A stretch of DNA of 64,000 nt from Microbulbifer sp. TB1203 (lineage in GTDB: Bacteria; Pseudomonadota; Gammaproteobacteria; Pseudomonadales; Cellvibrionaceae), in NCBI RefSeq assembly GCF_030997045.1, contig NZ_CP116899.1, positions 4,922,001 to 4,986,000 on the forward strand. Direction: 5' to 3'. Shown one piece after another: positions 11,117 to 19,093 of this stretch (position 1 is the stretch's first letter; each line of letters begins with the position of its first letter). A program made the translations under genes and the position numbers. The notes beneath the pieces were generated by a model. It was given only the letters and a program-made list of their open reading frames with translations. It did not search any database and was not told where the DNA came from.

Positions 11117-11584
11117 ATGCACTGTCCTTTCTGCGCCGCAGAAGAAACCAAAGTCGTCGATTCCCGCCTGGTCGCCGAGGGCGACCAGGTGCGCCGCCGG
11201 CGCGAGTGCCTCCAGTGCCACGAGCGCTTCACCACCTTCGAGACAGCCGAACTGCTGCTGCCGAGGGTGATCAAGCAGAACGGCCAGCGCGAACCCTTCA
11301 ACGAGGAGAAGCTGCGCGCGGGCATCCAGCGCGCGGTGGAAAAGCGCCCGATCAGCACCGAGCGGGTGGAATCCGCCGTGGCCCAGATCAAGCACGCCCT
11401 GCAGGCCACCGGCGAGCGCGAACTGCCCGCGCGCGCCATCGGCGAACTGGTGATGGAACAGCTGCGCGAGCTGGACCAGGTGGCCTATGTGCGCTTCGCC
11501 TCCGTCTACCGCCGCTTCGAGGACGTCAGCGAGTTCAGCGAGGAGATAGAGCGGCTGACGCGGAAACCCGCGGAGACCCGCTGA
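11117..11584 (+). CDS. nrdR: Transcriptional repressor NrdR
   Basis: Zinc-ribbon plus ATP-cone repressor of ribonucleotide reductase genes, with dATP/ATP as effectors. The N-terminal ribbon is MHCPFC with a second CxxC at LQCHERF's upstream Cys pair (REC-LQC). The ATP-cone segment begins RVIKQNGQREPFNEEKLRAG (about residue 50). At 155 residues the length is normal. The ATG at 11117 begins the conserved zinc ribbon. ribD starts 1 nt after its stop codon, so nrdR heads the riboflavin operon, as in many proteobacteria. Confidence 0.96.
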   Translation: MHCPFCAAEETKVVDSRLVAEGDQVRRRRECLQCHERFTTFETAELLLPRVIKQNGQREPFNEEKLRAGIQRAVEKRPISTERVESAVAQIKHALQATGERELPARAIGELVMEQLRELDQVAYVRFASVYRRFEDVSEFSEEIERLTRKPAETR

Positions 11585-11585
11585 T

Positions 11586-12731
11586 ATGCTGCCCCGGGAA
11601 CTGATGGCGCGGGCGGTACAGCTCGCGGAGCGCGGCCTTTACACCACCATGCCCAATCCCCGGGTCGGCTGCGTGATCGCCGACGGCGACGGCCGGATCC
11701 TCGGCGAGGGCTGGCACCGGCGCGCCGGCCTGCCCCACGCGGAGATCGAGGCGCTCACCGACGCCGGCGAGCGATCCCGCGGTGCCACTGTCTACGTCAC
11801 CCTGGAACCCTGCAGCCACAGCGGCCGCACCGGCCCCTGCGCCGACGCCCTGATCGAGGCCGGCGTGGCGAAGGTGGTTTACGGTATGCAGGACCCCAAC
11901 CCCGCGGTGGGCGGGCAGGGGTTGCAGAGGCTGCGCGATGCCGGCATCGAGGTGGAGGGACCACTGCTTGAAGAGCAGTGCCGAGCCCTCAACCCCGGCT
12001 TTATCAAGCGCATGGCCCTGGGTCTGCCGCTGGTGCGCATCAAATCCGCCATGAGCCTGGACGGCCGCACCGCCATGGCCAGCGGCGAGTCCAAGTGGGT
12101 CACCGGTCCCGCCGCGCGCGCCGACGTGCAGCGGCTGCGCGCGCGCAGCTGCGCGGTGGTCACCGGGGTGGAGACGGTGCGCTTCGACAACCCCAACCTG
12201 AACGTGCGCGCCGACGAAATGGCCCTGGAGCTGCTCGCCTCGGAAAGTGCGGCCCAAATGATCATGGTGCAAGAGGTACAGCCGTTGCGGGTGATCGTCG
12301 ACAGCCGCCTGCGCACCCCTGCGAACGCCTTTATTCTGCAGGGGGATGCCCCCACCTTGATCTGCACCACCGAGGGGGCGGACAATGCGCGCCGCGAGCG
12401 CCTGCAGGCTGCCGGTGCGGAAGTGCTCACCCTGCCGGCGGGTGCCGACGGCCGTGTGGACCTGAGTGCACTGCTGGCGGAACTGGTCCGGCGCGAGTGC
12501 AACGAGGTACTGATCGAGAGCGGCGCCACCCTCTCCGGCGAGTTTCTCTACCGCGGCCATGTGGACGAACTGATCGTGTACATGGCCCCGAAGCTGTTGG
12601 GCAGCACCGCCCGGCCGCTGTTCGAGCTGCCCATCGAGCGTATGGGTTCGGTGCTGCCAGTAACGATCACCGATATGCGCGCAGTGGGGCACGACTGGCG
12701 CATTACAGCCACAACCGATATAGAACGCTGA
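11586..12731 (+). CDS. ribD: Bifunctional riboflavin biosynthesis deaminase/reductase RibD
   Basis: Catalyses the second and third committed steps of riboflavin synthesis: deamination and then side-chain reduction of the pyrimidine intermediate. The N-terminal deaminase carries the zinc motifs HAEIEAL and PCSHSGRTGPC (about residues 50-87). The C-terminal DHFR-like reductase begins near VRIKSAMSLDGRTA (about residue 150). At 381 residues it is full length. The stop codon overlaps the ATG of ribE at 12731, so the two are translationally coupled. Confidence 0.96.
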   Translation: MLPRELMARAVQLAERGLYTTMPNPRVGCVIADGDGRILGEGWHRRAGLPHAEIEALTDAGERSRGATVYVTLEPCSHSGRTGPCADALIEAGVAKVVYGMQDPNPAVGGQGLQRLRDAGIEVEGPLLEEQCRALNPGFIKRMALGLPLVRIKSAMSLDGRTAMASGESKWVTGPAARADVQRLRARSCAVVTGVETVRFDNPNLNVRADEMALELLASESAAQMIMVQEVQPLRVIVDSRLRTPANAFILQGDAPTLICTTEGADNARRERLQAAGAEVLTLPAGADGRVDLSALLAELVRRECNEVLIESGATLSGEFLYRGHVDELIVYMAPKLLGSTARPLFELPIERMGSVLPVTITDMRAVGHDWRITATTDIER

Positions 12732-13393
12732 TGTTTACCGGAATTATCGAAGCCATCGGCGAAATCGCTGAACTGAGGCCCCAGGGCGGCGACCTGCGCC
12801 TGCGGGTCAAAACCGGCAAGCTGGACCTGTCCGACGTACAGCTGGGCGACAGTATCGCCACCAACGGCGTCTGCCTCACGGTGGTGGACCTGCCCGGCGA
12901 CGGCTACTGGGCGGACGTCTCCGCGGAGACCCTGGCGGTGGCCACCGTCGGCGAGTGGAAGCGGGGCGAGCGGGTGAACCTGGAAAAGGCCCTGACCCCA
13001 CAGACCCGCCTCGGCGGACATATCGTCAGCGGTCATGTGGATGGTATCGGTGAGGTGCTATGGCGCAGGTCCGAGGCCCGCGCCGAGCGTTTCCGCCTGC
13101 GCGCGCCGGATGCGCTGGCAAAATATATCGCCCACAAGGGCTCGATCACCGTCGACGGCACCAGCCTCACGGTCAACGCGGTGGAAGGCGGCGAGTTCGA
13201 ACTCACCATAGTGCCGCACACCCTGCGGGAGACGATTATGGGCGACTATGCCGCCGGCACCCGGGTCAATCTGGAGGTTGACCTGATCGCGCGCTACCTG
13301 GAGCGGTTGCTGCTGGGCGACAAGGCTGCCGAGCCGGAGAGCGATGGCCTTACGGTGGAATTTCTGGCCAAGCACGGTTTTTACAAGGCTTAG
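12731..13393 (+). CDS. ribE: Riboflavin synthase, alpha subunit
   Basis: Trimeric enzyme that dismutates two 6,7-dimethyl-8-ribityllumazine molecules into riboflavin. It is a 220-residue protein with the expected internal duplication. Lumazine-binding repeat 1 starts MFTGIIEAIGEI and repeat 2 starts at LGGHIVSGHVDGIGEV (about residue 97). The NGVCLTV and DGTSLTV segments mark equivalent positions in the two repeats. The start overlaps the ribD stop by one base. Confidence 0.96.
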   Translation: MFTGIIEAIGEIAELRPQGGDLRLRVKTGKLDLSDVQLGDSIATNGVCLTVVDLPGDGYWADVSAETLAVATVGEWKRGERVNLEKALTPQTRLGGHIVSGHVDGIGEVLWRRSEARAERFRLRAPDALAKYIAHKGSITVDGTSLTVNAVEGGEFELTIVPHTLRETIMGDYAAGTRVNLEVDLIARYLERLLLGDKAAEPESDGLTVEFLAKHGFYKA

Positions 13394-13430
13394 GAATCCT
13401 TTCTACGGCGTCATTCCGGCGAAGTTGTAT

Positions 13431-13465
13431 CGTAGGATGGGCAAAGCGAAGCGTGCCCATCAAAC
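13431..13465. repeat. REP-like element, family B (single arm)
   Basis: GTAGGATGGGCAAAGCG followed by AGCGTGCCCATCAA in the ribE-ribBA gap. It is a short form of the hairpin seen complete at 14604-14680 and 54528-54602. Confidence 0.6.
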
Positions 13466-13480
13466 ACACACGAGAGTTTT

Positions 13481-14596
13481 ATGGAATTAAATACGGTTGA
13501 AGAACTGATCGACGATATCCGCCAGGGCAAGATGGTGATCCTGATGGATGACGAGGATCGCGAGAACGAGGGCGACCTGGTGATGGCCGCGGAGCAGGTG
13601 CGCGCCGAGGATATCAACTTTATGGCCACCCACGCCCGCGGTCTGATCTGTATGCCCATGTCCCGGGAGCGCTGCGAGCAGTTGGATCTGCCGCTGATGT
13701 CGCGGGACAACGGCGCCCAGTTCAGCACCAACTTCACCGTGTCCATCGAGGCGGCCGAGGGGGTCACCACCGGTATTTCCGCCGCCGATCGCGCGCGCAC
13801 CGTGCGCGCTGCAGTGGCGCGCAATGCGAAGCCGCAGGATATCGTGCAGCCGGGGCATATTTTTCCGATCATGGCCCAGCCCGGCGGTGTACTGAGCCGC
13901 GCCGGCCACACCGAGGCCAGCTGCGACCTGTCGCGCCTGGCCGGCTTCGAGTCGGCGGCGGTGATCGTGGAGATCATGAACGAGGACGGCACTATGGCGC
14001 GCCGCCCGGACCTGGAAGCCTTTGCGCAAAAGCACAAGCTGAAGATCGGTACCATCGCCGACCTGATCAACTACCGCGCCCTCAACGAAAAAACCGTGGA
14101 GTGCACCAACGAGCGTCAGGTGCACACCGAGTTCGGCGAATTCAAACTGCGCACCTACCTGGACAAGGCCCGCCGCGAGCGCCACTTCGCGTTCGTGAAA
14201 GGCAATCTCGCCCCGGAGGAACCGACCCTGGTGCGGGTGCACGTGGGCAATACCCTGCGCGACGTGCTCGGCATCCGGCGCGGCGATGAGAAATTTGTCC
14301 CCTGGACCTTCCGCACCGCCATGCAGCGGGTGGCGCAGGAGGGCAAGGGCGTGGTGGTGCTGATCTGCCACAACGAGACCACCGAGGAGATCGAGGAGAG
14401 CATCGATTGGCTGATCAGTGGCAAGCAGCAACGCCCCAGCCAGGACCTGGTGTACAAGCAGGTGGGCACCGGCTCCCAGATACTGCGCGATCTGAATGTG
14501 CGCAAAATGCGCTTGATGAGCGCGCCGTTCAAGTTCAGCGCCATCTCCGGTTTCGACCTGGAAGTGGAAGAATATCTGAACATCGACCAGGAATAG
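13481..14596 (+). CDS. ribB: 3,4-dihydroxy-2-butanone-4-phosphate synthase with degenerate GTP-cyclohydrolase II domain
   Basis: The N-terminal domain (about residues 1-205) is a complete DHBP synthase with the acidic active-site motif DDEDRENEGDL. It converts ribulose 5-phosphate to the four-carbon unit of riboflavin. The C-terminal domain (about residues 206-371) has the GTP-cyclohydrolase II fold but lacks the Cys-rich zinc motif and the RQEGRGIGL loop. Both are intact in the separate ribA at 18261. This hybrid arrangement (RibBX type) is known in gammaproteobacteria; the second domain may be structural or regulatory. No FMN-riboswitch-like leader is apparent in the 87-nt gap upstream. Confidence 0.9.
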   Translation: MELNTVEELIDDIRQGKMVILMDDEDRENEGDLVMAAEQVRAEDINFMATHARGLICMPMSRERCEQLDLPLMSRDNGAQFSTNFTVSIEAAEGVTTGISAADRARTVRAAVARNAKPQDIVQPGHIFPIMAQPGGVLSRAGHTEASCDLSRLAGFESAAVIVEIMNEDGTMARRPDLEAFAQKHKLKIGTIADLINYRALNEKTVECTNERQVHTEFGEFKLRTYLDKARRERHFAFVKGNLAPEEPTLVRVHVGNTLRDVLGIRRGDEKFVPWTFRTAMQRVAQEGKGVVVLICHNETTEEIEESIDWLISGKQQRPSQDLVYKQVGTGSQILRDLNVRKMRLMSAPFKFSAISGFDLEVEEYLNIDQE

Positions 14597-14603
14597 TTTG
14601 TTT

Positions 14604-14680
14604 GTAGGATTGGGCAAAGCGCAGCGTGCCCATCATGCGAAAATTGATGGGCACGCTGCGCTTTGTCCATCCTACGCGAT
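14604..14680. repeat. REP-like palindrome, family B
   Basis: Hairpin with arms GCAAAGCGCAGCGTGCCCAT and ATGGGCACGCTGCGCTTTG between ribBA and ribH. Strong folding potential inside the operon could modulate mRNA stability. Confidence 0.8.
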
Positions 14681-14692
14681 AGAAAAGAAATT

Positions 14693-15163
14693 ATGAGCGA
14701 TATCCAAGTAATCGAAGGCGATTTCACCAACTGCCAGGGCAAATACGCGCTGCTGGTGAGCCGCTGGAACAGTTTTGTGGTGGAAAGCCTCAAGAGCGGC
14801 GCCCTGGACACACTGCGCCGCAAAGGCATCAAGGACGAGGACATCACCATCTATTACGCCCCGGGCGCATTTGAGTTTCCCCTGGCCGCGCAGAAGCTGG
14901 CCAACAGCGGAAATTTCGATGCGATCATCGCCCTGGGCGCGGTGATCCGCGGCGGCACGCCGCACTTCGAATACGTCGCCGGCGAGTGCACCAAGGGCCT
15001 GGCCCAGGTGTCCCTGAACAGCGGCGTGCCGGTGACCTTCGGCGTGCTCACCGTGGACTCCATCGAGCAGGCCATAGAGCGCGCCGGCACCAAGGCGGGC
15101 AACAAGGGCTGCGAAGCGGCGGAAACCGCGCTGGAAATGGTTTCCCTGCTCGGAAAAATATAA
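14693..15163 (+). CDS. ribH: 6,7-dimethyl-8-ribityllumazine synthase
   Basis: Condenses the RibB four-carbon product with the pyrimidine intermediate to form lumazine, the substrate of RibE. At 156 residues it has normal length. Markers are VSRWNSFVVESL near the N-terminus, the YYAPGAFEFPLAA loop and the ALGAVIRGGTPHFEYV active-site segment with its catalytic His. The ATG at 14693 gives the family-typical N-terminus. An ATG 30 nt upstream falls inside the REP arm and is rejected. Confidence 0.96.
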   Translation: MSDIQVIEGDFTNCQGKYALLVSRWNSFVVESLKSGALDTLRRKGIKDEDITIYYAPGAFEFPLAAQKLANSGNFDAIIALGAVIRGGTPHFEYVAGECTKGLAQVSLNSGVPVTFGVLTVDSIEQAIERAGTKAGNKGCEAAETALEMVSLLGKI

Positions 15164-15183
15164 TCCAGGGTTTGCGAAGAACC

Positions 15184-15340
15184 TGTAGGAGCGGGCCATG
15201 CCCGCGACCCTGGGAGCGCCGAGCTCCAGCTCGGCTTGCGGGCCTCAGGCCCGCTTCTGAAAGAATGCTTAATCCACGGCGCGGGCTGCGCCCGCGTTGC
15301 CGAGCTGGAGCTCGGCGTTCCCAGGGGCCCGCTCCTACAG
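15184..15340. repeat. Composite REP element (family D nested in family A)
   Basis: A family A palindrome (TGTAGGAGCGGGCC and GGGCCCGCTCCTACA at the ends) is interrupted by a family D unit with GAGCTCCAGCTCGGC and its complement. The nested order shows that the D unit entered an existing A element. Confidence 0.7.
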
Positions 15341-15376
15341 AGTACCTACCGGAAAGTGAAAGGCCGGAATGAATTT

Positions 15377-15817
15377 ATGACAGTTACCGCATCGACCCGC
15401 CGCAAGGCGCGCCACTACGCCATGCAGGCGCTCTACCAGTGGCAGATGGCCGGCGCCAGCCTGAACACTATCGAGGCCGAGTTCCGTACCGACAACGATA
15501 TGAGCAAGACAGATGTGGACTACTTCCACGATCTGCTCCACGGTGTGGCGAAAGAACTCGACGAAGTGGAGGGTGCCTTCGAGCCGCACCTGGACCGCGC
15601 CATCGACGGCCTGGACCCGGTGTCCCGCGCGCTGCTGCGCATGTCCAGCTACGAACTGAAAAACCGCATCGACGTACCTTACAAGGTGGTGATAAACGAG
15701 GCGGTGGCGCTGGCAAAGAAATTCGGCCCCACGGATTCCTACAAGTTCATTAACGGGATCCTCGACAAGACCGCTGCGGATCTGCGGGCGACGGAAGTCG
15801 CCGCAGATAAAAAGTAG
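15377..15817 (+). CDS. nusB: Transcription antitermination factor NusB
   Basis: RNA-binding protein that pairs with NusE (S10) on boxA RNA to prevent premature termination in rRNA operons. It is 146 residues and all helical. Segments that identify it are RRKARHYAMQALYQWQMAG near the N-terminus, the central RALLRMSSYEL and the C-terminal KFINGILDKTAADLR. The ATG at 15377 is selected because upstream in-frame codons run through the REP element. It sits between ribH and thiL as in other gammaproteobacteria. Confidence 0.96.
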   Translation: MTVTASTRRKARHYAMQALYQWQMAGASLNTIEAEFRTDNDMSKTDVDYFHDLLHGVAKELDEVEGAFEPHLDRAIDGLDPVSRALLRMSSYELKNRIDVPYKVVINEAVALAKKFGPTDSYKFINGILDKTAADLRATEVAADKK

Positions 15818-15840
15818 CGGCGACGGGCGGTAACGACTCC

Positions 15841-16794
15841 GTGCGCGGCCCCGGCGAATTTGCAATTATCCGCGATTACTTCGCCCGTGCGCCCCAGGGC
15901 CCGGGGGTGGTGCTGGGAATCGGCGACGACTGCGCATTGCTGCAGCCGCCCGAGGGAGAACTGCTCGCCACCAGTGTGGATACCCTGGTTGCCGACAGGC
16001 ACTTTCCCGCGAGCGCGGACCCGGCAGCCATCGCCGCTCGCGCGCTGCGGGTCAATCTCAGCGACCTGGCGGCGATGAATGCCAGGCCCTTGTGGTTCAC
16101 CCTGGCGCTGACTCTGCCGGAGAGTGATGTGGATTGGCTGCGGGGATTTTCCCGCGGCCTGCTGGAGACAGCGGAGCTGTTCGGCATCTCCCTGGTGGGC
16201 GGCGACACCACCCGCGGGCCCCTGTCGATTACCATCCAGGTCACCGGCAGCAGCAAATTACCGCTGCGCCGCGACGGGGCCCGGGTTGGCGATGGCATTT
16301 ATGTCAGCGGCCCGCTGGGCGCAGCCTCGGCGGCGCTGCCGGTGGTGCTGGGGCAACGGGTTGCCGCGGGGCAGGAGGAAGAAGCGGCGCGGCGGGCCTA
16401 TTACTTTCCCGAGCCGCAACTGGCCCTGGCCGCGGCGGTCGGTGAACTGGCCGGCAGTGCAGTGGATATTTCCGACGGCCTGCTGGCGGACCTGGGACAC
16501 ATCTGCAACTGCAGCCGTGTCAGCGCGGACGTCCATATGGAATCGGTGCCAGTATCACCGCTGGCCCGGCAACTGGCCGGAGAAAGCGGGGCCCTGGAAC
16601 TGGCCGCCACCGGCGGCGACGATTACCAGTTGTGTTTTACCGTTCCGAAGAAACACTGGTCCGCACTGGAAAAACTCGGGCTGGATATCGCGCGCATAGG
16701 AACCATTGTGCCGGCGGAGGGCAATCCCGAGGTGCGCAGTTGGCTGGATGGCCAGCCCTGGTCCCCGGCCCGGGCAGGTTACCAACACTTTTGA
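15841..16794 (+). CDS. thiL: Thiamine-monophosphate kinase
   Basis: Phosphorylates thiamine monophosphate to the active cofactor thiamine diphosphate. It is a 317-residue PurM/ThiL-fold protein. The N-terminal glycine/acidic segment is VLGIGDDCALL (about residues 24-34). VDTLVADRHFP, VNLSDLAAM, VGGDTTRGP and the C-terminal DISDGLLADLGHI and GGDDYQL metal/nucleotide motifs are present. Translation starts at GTG 15841; no earlier in-frame start is compatible with the nusB stop at 15817. Confidence 0.95.
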   Translation: MRGPGEFAIIRDYFARAPQGPGVVLGIGDDCALLQPPEGELLATSVDTLVADRHFPASADPAAIAARALRVNLSDLAAMNARPLWFTLALTLPESDVDWLRGFSRGLLETAELFGISLVGGDTTRGPLSITIQVTGSSKLPLRRDGARVGDGIYVSGPLGAASAALPVVLGQRVAAGQEEEAARRAYYFPEPQLALAAAVGELAGSAVDISDGLLADLGHICNCSRVSADVHMESVPVSPLARQLAGESGALELAATGGDDYQLCFTVPKKHWSALEKLGLDIARIGTIVPAEGNPEVRSWLDGQPWSPARAGYQHF

Positions 16795-16803
16795 TTTTCA
16801 CCC

Positions 16804-16892
16804 TGTAGGAGCGGGCCATGCCCGCGATCGGACTGGGCTACGAAGTCGGATCGATCGCGGGCATGGCGGATGGCCGCCCCGCCGCTCCTACA
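16804..16892. repeat. REP-like palindrome, family A
   Basis: Arms TGTAGGAGCGGGCCATGCCC and its approximate complement flank an inner palindrome in the thiL-pgpA gap. The right arm has a GC-rich insertion like the one in the 7391 copy. Confidence 0.8.
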
Positions 16893-16913
16893 GGGGATTA
16901 GTAGAGCCCCGGA

Positions 16914-17393
16914 ATGAAACAGCCAAGCTTTTCCGACTTATTGCGCAGCCCCACCATGCTGCTGGCCTTCGGCTTCGGCTCCGGCCTGGCACCCAGGGCG
17001 CCGGGCACCTTCGGCACCCTGGCGGCGATCCCTGTCTGGCTGCTGCTGCAGCCGCTGACTCCCGTCGTCTACCTGGCGGTAGTGGTGGCCGCTGCGCTGC
17101 TGGGTTTTTATCTCTGCGAAGCGGCCTCGAAAAAACTCGGAGTGCACGACCACAGCGGTATCGTGTGGGACGAAATGGTGGGCTACTGGCTTACCATGTT
17201 TATGGCTCCCTCGGGCTGGATCTGGGCGCTCTACGGTTTCGCGCTGTTCCGCCTGTTCGATATCGCCAAGCCGCAGTTGATCGGCTGGGCGGACCGCCGG
17301 GTGCACGGTGGTGTGGGTATTATGCTCGACGATATACTGGCCGCCGTGTACGCGGCACTGGTACTGCAGTTGACCGCTCTGGTTATCGGGTAG
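16914..17393 (+). CDS. pgpA: Phosphatidylglycerophosphatase A
   Basis: Inner-membrane phosphatase producing phosphatidylglycerol from its phosphate precursor. At 159 residues with about four hydrophobic segments the length is normal. The hallmark segments are FGFGSGLAPRAPGTFGTLAA (residues about 20-39) and the acidic WDEMVGYWLTM. It follows thiL as in many gammaproteobacteria. The next gene begins 9 nt after its stop codon. Confidence 0.94.
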   Translation: MKQPSFSDLLRSPTMLLAFGFGSGLAPRAPGTFGTLAAIPVWLLLQPLTPVVYLAVVVAAALLGFYLCEAASKKLGVHDHSGIVWDEMVGYWLTMFMAPSGWIWALYGFALFRLFDIAKPQLIGWADRRVHGGVGIMLDDILAAVYAALVLQLTALVIG

Positions 17394-17402
17394 GGAACGC
17401 CG

Positions 17403-18050
17403 ATGGGAAAAAAACTGTTCGCTATATTCTTCACCGTCCTTTGTCTCACCCCACCGCTGGCCGCCCCGGCCCAGCAGGTGCAGCTCAAGGGCCTGTTCGG
17501 CAGCAGCGCCATGCTGGAGATCGATGGCCGCCAGCGCCTGCTGAAGAGCGGGCAGCAATCCCCCGAAGGGGTGAAGCTGTTGGAGGCCACTACCGATTAC
17601 GCGCGGGTACGCATCGATGGCCGGGAGCAAAAACTGACCCTGGACGCGCCGGTGGCGGCCAGCTACCAACGGGCCGAGCGCGCGGAGGTGCGCCTGATGC
17701 CGGACAGCCGGGGACATTACAGCACCAGCGGCTGGGTCAACGGCCGCCGCGTATCGATGATGGTGGATACCGGGGCCACCAGCATCGCGTTCAACTACCC
17801 CACCGCGCGCCGCCTGGGCCTGGATCTGGAGCGGGCCCAGCCGATCCGGGTGAGCACCGCCAACGGCGTTACCCAGGCCTACCGGCTGAAACTGGACAGC
17901 GTCACCATCGGTGGCATCAAGCTGCACAGCGTGGACGCCACGGTGCACACGGATGATTTCCCCCAGATCACCCTGCTGGGCAACAGCTTTCTCAGCCGGG
18001 TGGATATGGAGCAGCAGCGCGGAGTTCTGATATTGCGCGCGCGAAATTGA
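17403..18050 (+). CDS. Retropepsin-like aspartic protease, exported
   Basis: A 215-residue protein with a signal peptide (residues about 1-20, ending LAAPA). Its C-terminal half is a single retropepsin-like domain (TIGR02281-type clan AA). The catalytic motif is MMVDTGATSIAFN (about residue 118), followed by the flap-like VSTANGVTQAY and the closing LLGNSFLSRVD. Members act as homodimers; physiological substrates are largely unknown. It lies 9 nt after pgpA and is likely cotranscribed. Confidence 0.85.
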   Translation: MGKKLFAIFFTVLCLTPPLAAPAQQVQLKGLFGSSAMLEIDGRQRLLKSGQQSPEGVKLLEATTDYARVRIDGREQKLTLDAPVAASYQRAERAEVRLMPDSRGHYSTSGWVNGRRVSMMVDTGATSIAFNYPTARRLGLDLERAQPIRVSTANGVTQAYRLKLDSVTIGGIKLHSVDATVHTDDFPQITLLGNSFLSRVDMEQQRGVLILRARN

Positions 18051-18099
18051 GGTGCGGTTGCGGCACCAATGTCGCCGAATTATGTGATGTCCGGGATGC

Positions 18100-18214
18100 G
18101 AAGGTCCTGATGCCGGTAGCTTTTTGCGGGACTGTCCGCGAGAGGGACCTCGCGGACAAGCCTCCAGGGATGGATTTACGGCGTGTCCCGCAAAAAGCTA
18201 CCGGTAGCAGGGCC
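18100..18214. repeat. REP-like palindrome, family E
   Basis: Long hairpin: GGTAGCTTTTTGCGGGACTG pairs with the downstream TGTCCCGCAAAAAGCTACC, enclosing a second stem GTCCGCGAGAGGGACCTCGC. A second copy in the opposite orientation lies at 30625-30737. Confidence 0.8.
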
Positions 18215-18260
18215 GCCACTTCCCTGCATGCGGCGTCAACCCAAATTGAGAGGTAAAGAT

Positions 18261-18866
18261 TTGACCATTCGCTATGTGGAATCCTCGAAACTGCCCACTC
18301 CCTGGGGCATGTTCGCGATGCACGGGTTCGAGGACACTGAATCCGGCAAGGAGCACCTGGTGCTCACCATGGGGGATATGGACACCGGGGAGCCTCTGCT
18401 CGCGCGGATTCACTCCGAGTGCCTGACCGGCGATGCACTCTTTTCCCTGCGCTGCGACTGCGGCGCCCAGCTGCAACACGCCATGCACCGCATTGCCATC
18501 GAAGGGCGCGGGGCCATCTTCTATCTTCGCCAGGAGGGACGTGGCATCGGCCTGCTCAACAAGATCCGCGCCTACCACCTGCAGGACTGCGGCGCGGATA
18601 CCGTGGAGGCCAACGAGCAACTGGGTTTCGGTGCGGATATGCGCGACTACTCGATCCTCAAGTCGATGCTGGAATACCTGGGGGTGAAGTCCGTTCGCCT
18701 GATGACCAACAACCCGCGCAAGGTGAAGGCGGTGGAGGAATTGGGCATCGAAGTGGTGGAGCGGCTGCCGCATGAGACCGGGCGTAACCCGCACAATGTG
18801 AAATACCTCTCCACCAAGAAAGGCAAGTTGGGACACCTGTTCGAGGACGACGAAGAGCAGGGGTGA
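18261..18866 (+). CDS. ribA: GTP cyclohydrolase II
   Basis: First enzyme of the pyrimidine branch of riboflavin synthesis, opening GTP to the diaminopyrimidine. At 201 residues it matches E. coli RibA (196). The zinc ligands are in LTGDALFSLRCDCGAQL, and the substrate loop YLRQEGRGIGLLNKI is intact. Translation probably starts at TTG 18261, preceded by the ribosome site AGAGGT. The frame upstream belongs to the REP hairpin. This is the functional partner for the degenerate cyclohydrolase domain of the hybrid ribB gene. Confidence 0.94.
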   Translation: MTIRYVESSKLPTPWGMFAMHGFEDTESGKEHLVLTMGDMDTGEPLLARIHSECLTGDALFSLRCDCGAQLQHAMHRIAIEGRGAIFYLRQEGRGIGLLNKIRAYHLQDCGADTVEANEQLGFGADMRDYSILKSMLEYLGVKSVRLMTNNPRKVKAVEELGIEVVERLPHETGRNPHNVKYLSTKKGKLGHLFEDDEEQG

Positions 18867-19056
18867 CCTGACGAGCCCGGCATTCTCACTTGGCGGTCAC
18901 AAATTCTTCACGAAACTGTCACGGGCCGGCAACGCCGCCGGGCGATGCTTGGTATCGAGTCTGGTGTTGCGGGCGGAACTTTCCGCAGCGTCTATACTCA
19001 AACCATCAGGTTGCCGTCAGTCGAGAAAGGTGATGCACTGGCAGCAGTCCGATAAG

Positions 19057-19090
19057 AAAGCCGGCGTAATGCCGGCTTTTGCTTTTTTGC
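19057..19090 (-). terminator. Rho-independent terminator (probably bidirectional)
   Basis: Stem AAAGCCGGC-GTAAT-GCCGGCTTT followed by T-rich DNA on the plus strand, with A-rich DNA on its other side. It lies just past the dksA-like gene stop (19094) and 190 nt after ribA, so it can serve both directions. The gap 18867-19056 contains a possible sigma70 -10 (TATACT, 18993) but no convincing gene. Confidence 0.7.
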
Positions 19091-19093
19091 CCT

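Noticed and set aside
13394..13480. FMN riboswitch upstream of ribBA
   Set aside because: The 87-nt gap holds a REP arm and no conserved FMN aptamer segments.
18867..19085. Possible small RNA between ribA and dksA2 (TATACT at 18993, terminator at 19057)
   Set aside because: No -35 at a proper distance, no second copy, and the terminator is explained by the flanking genes. Kept only as a weak possibility.
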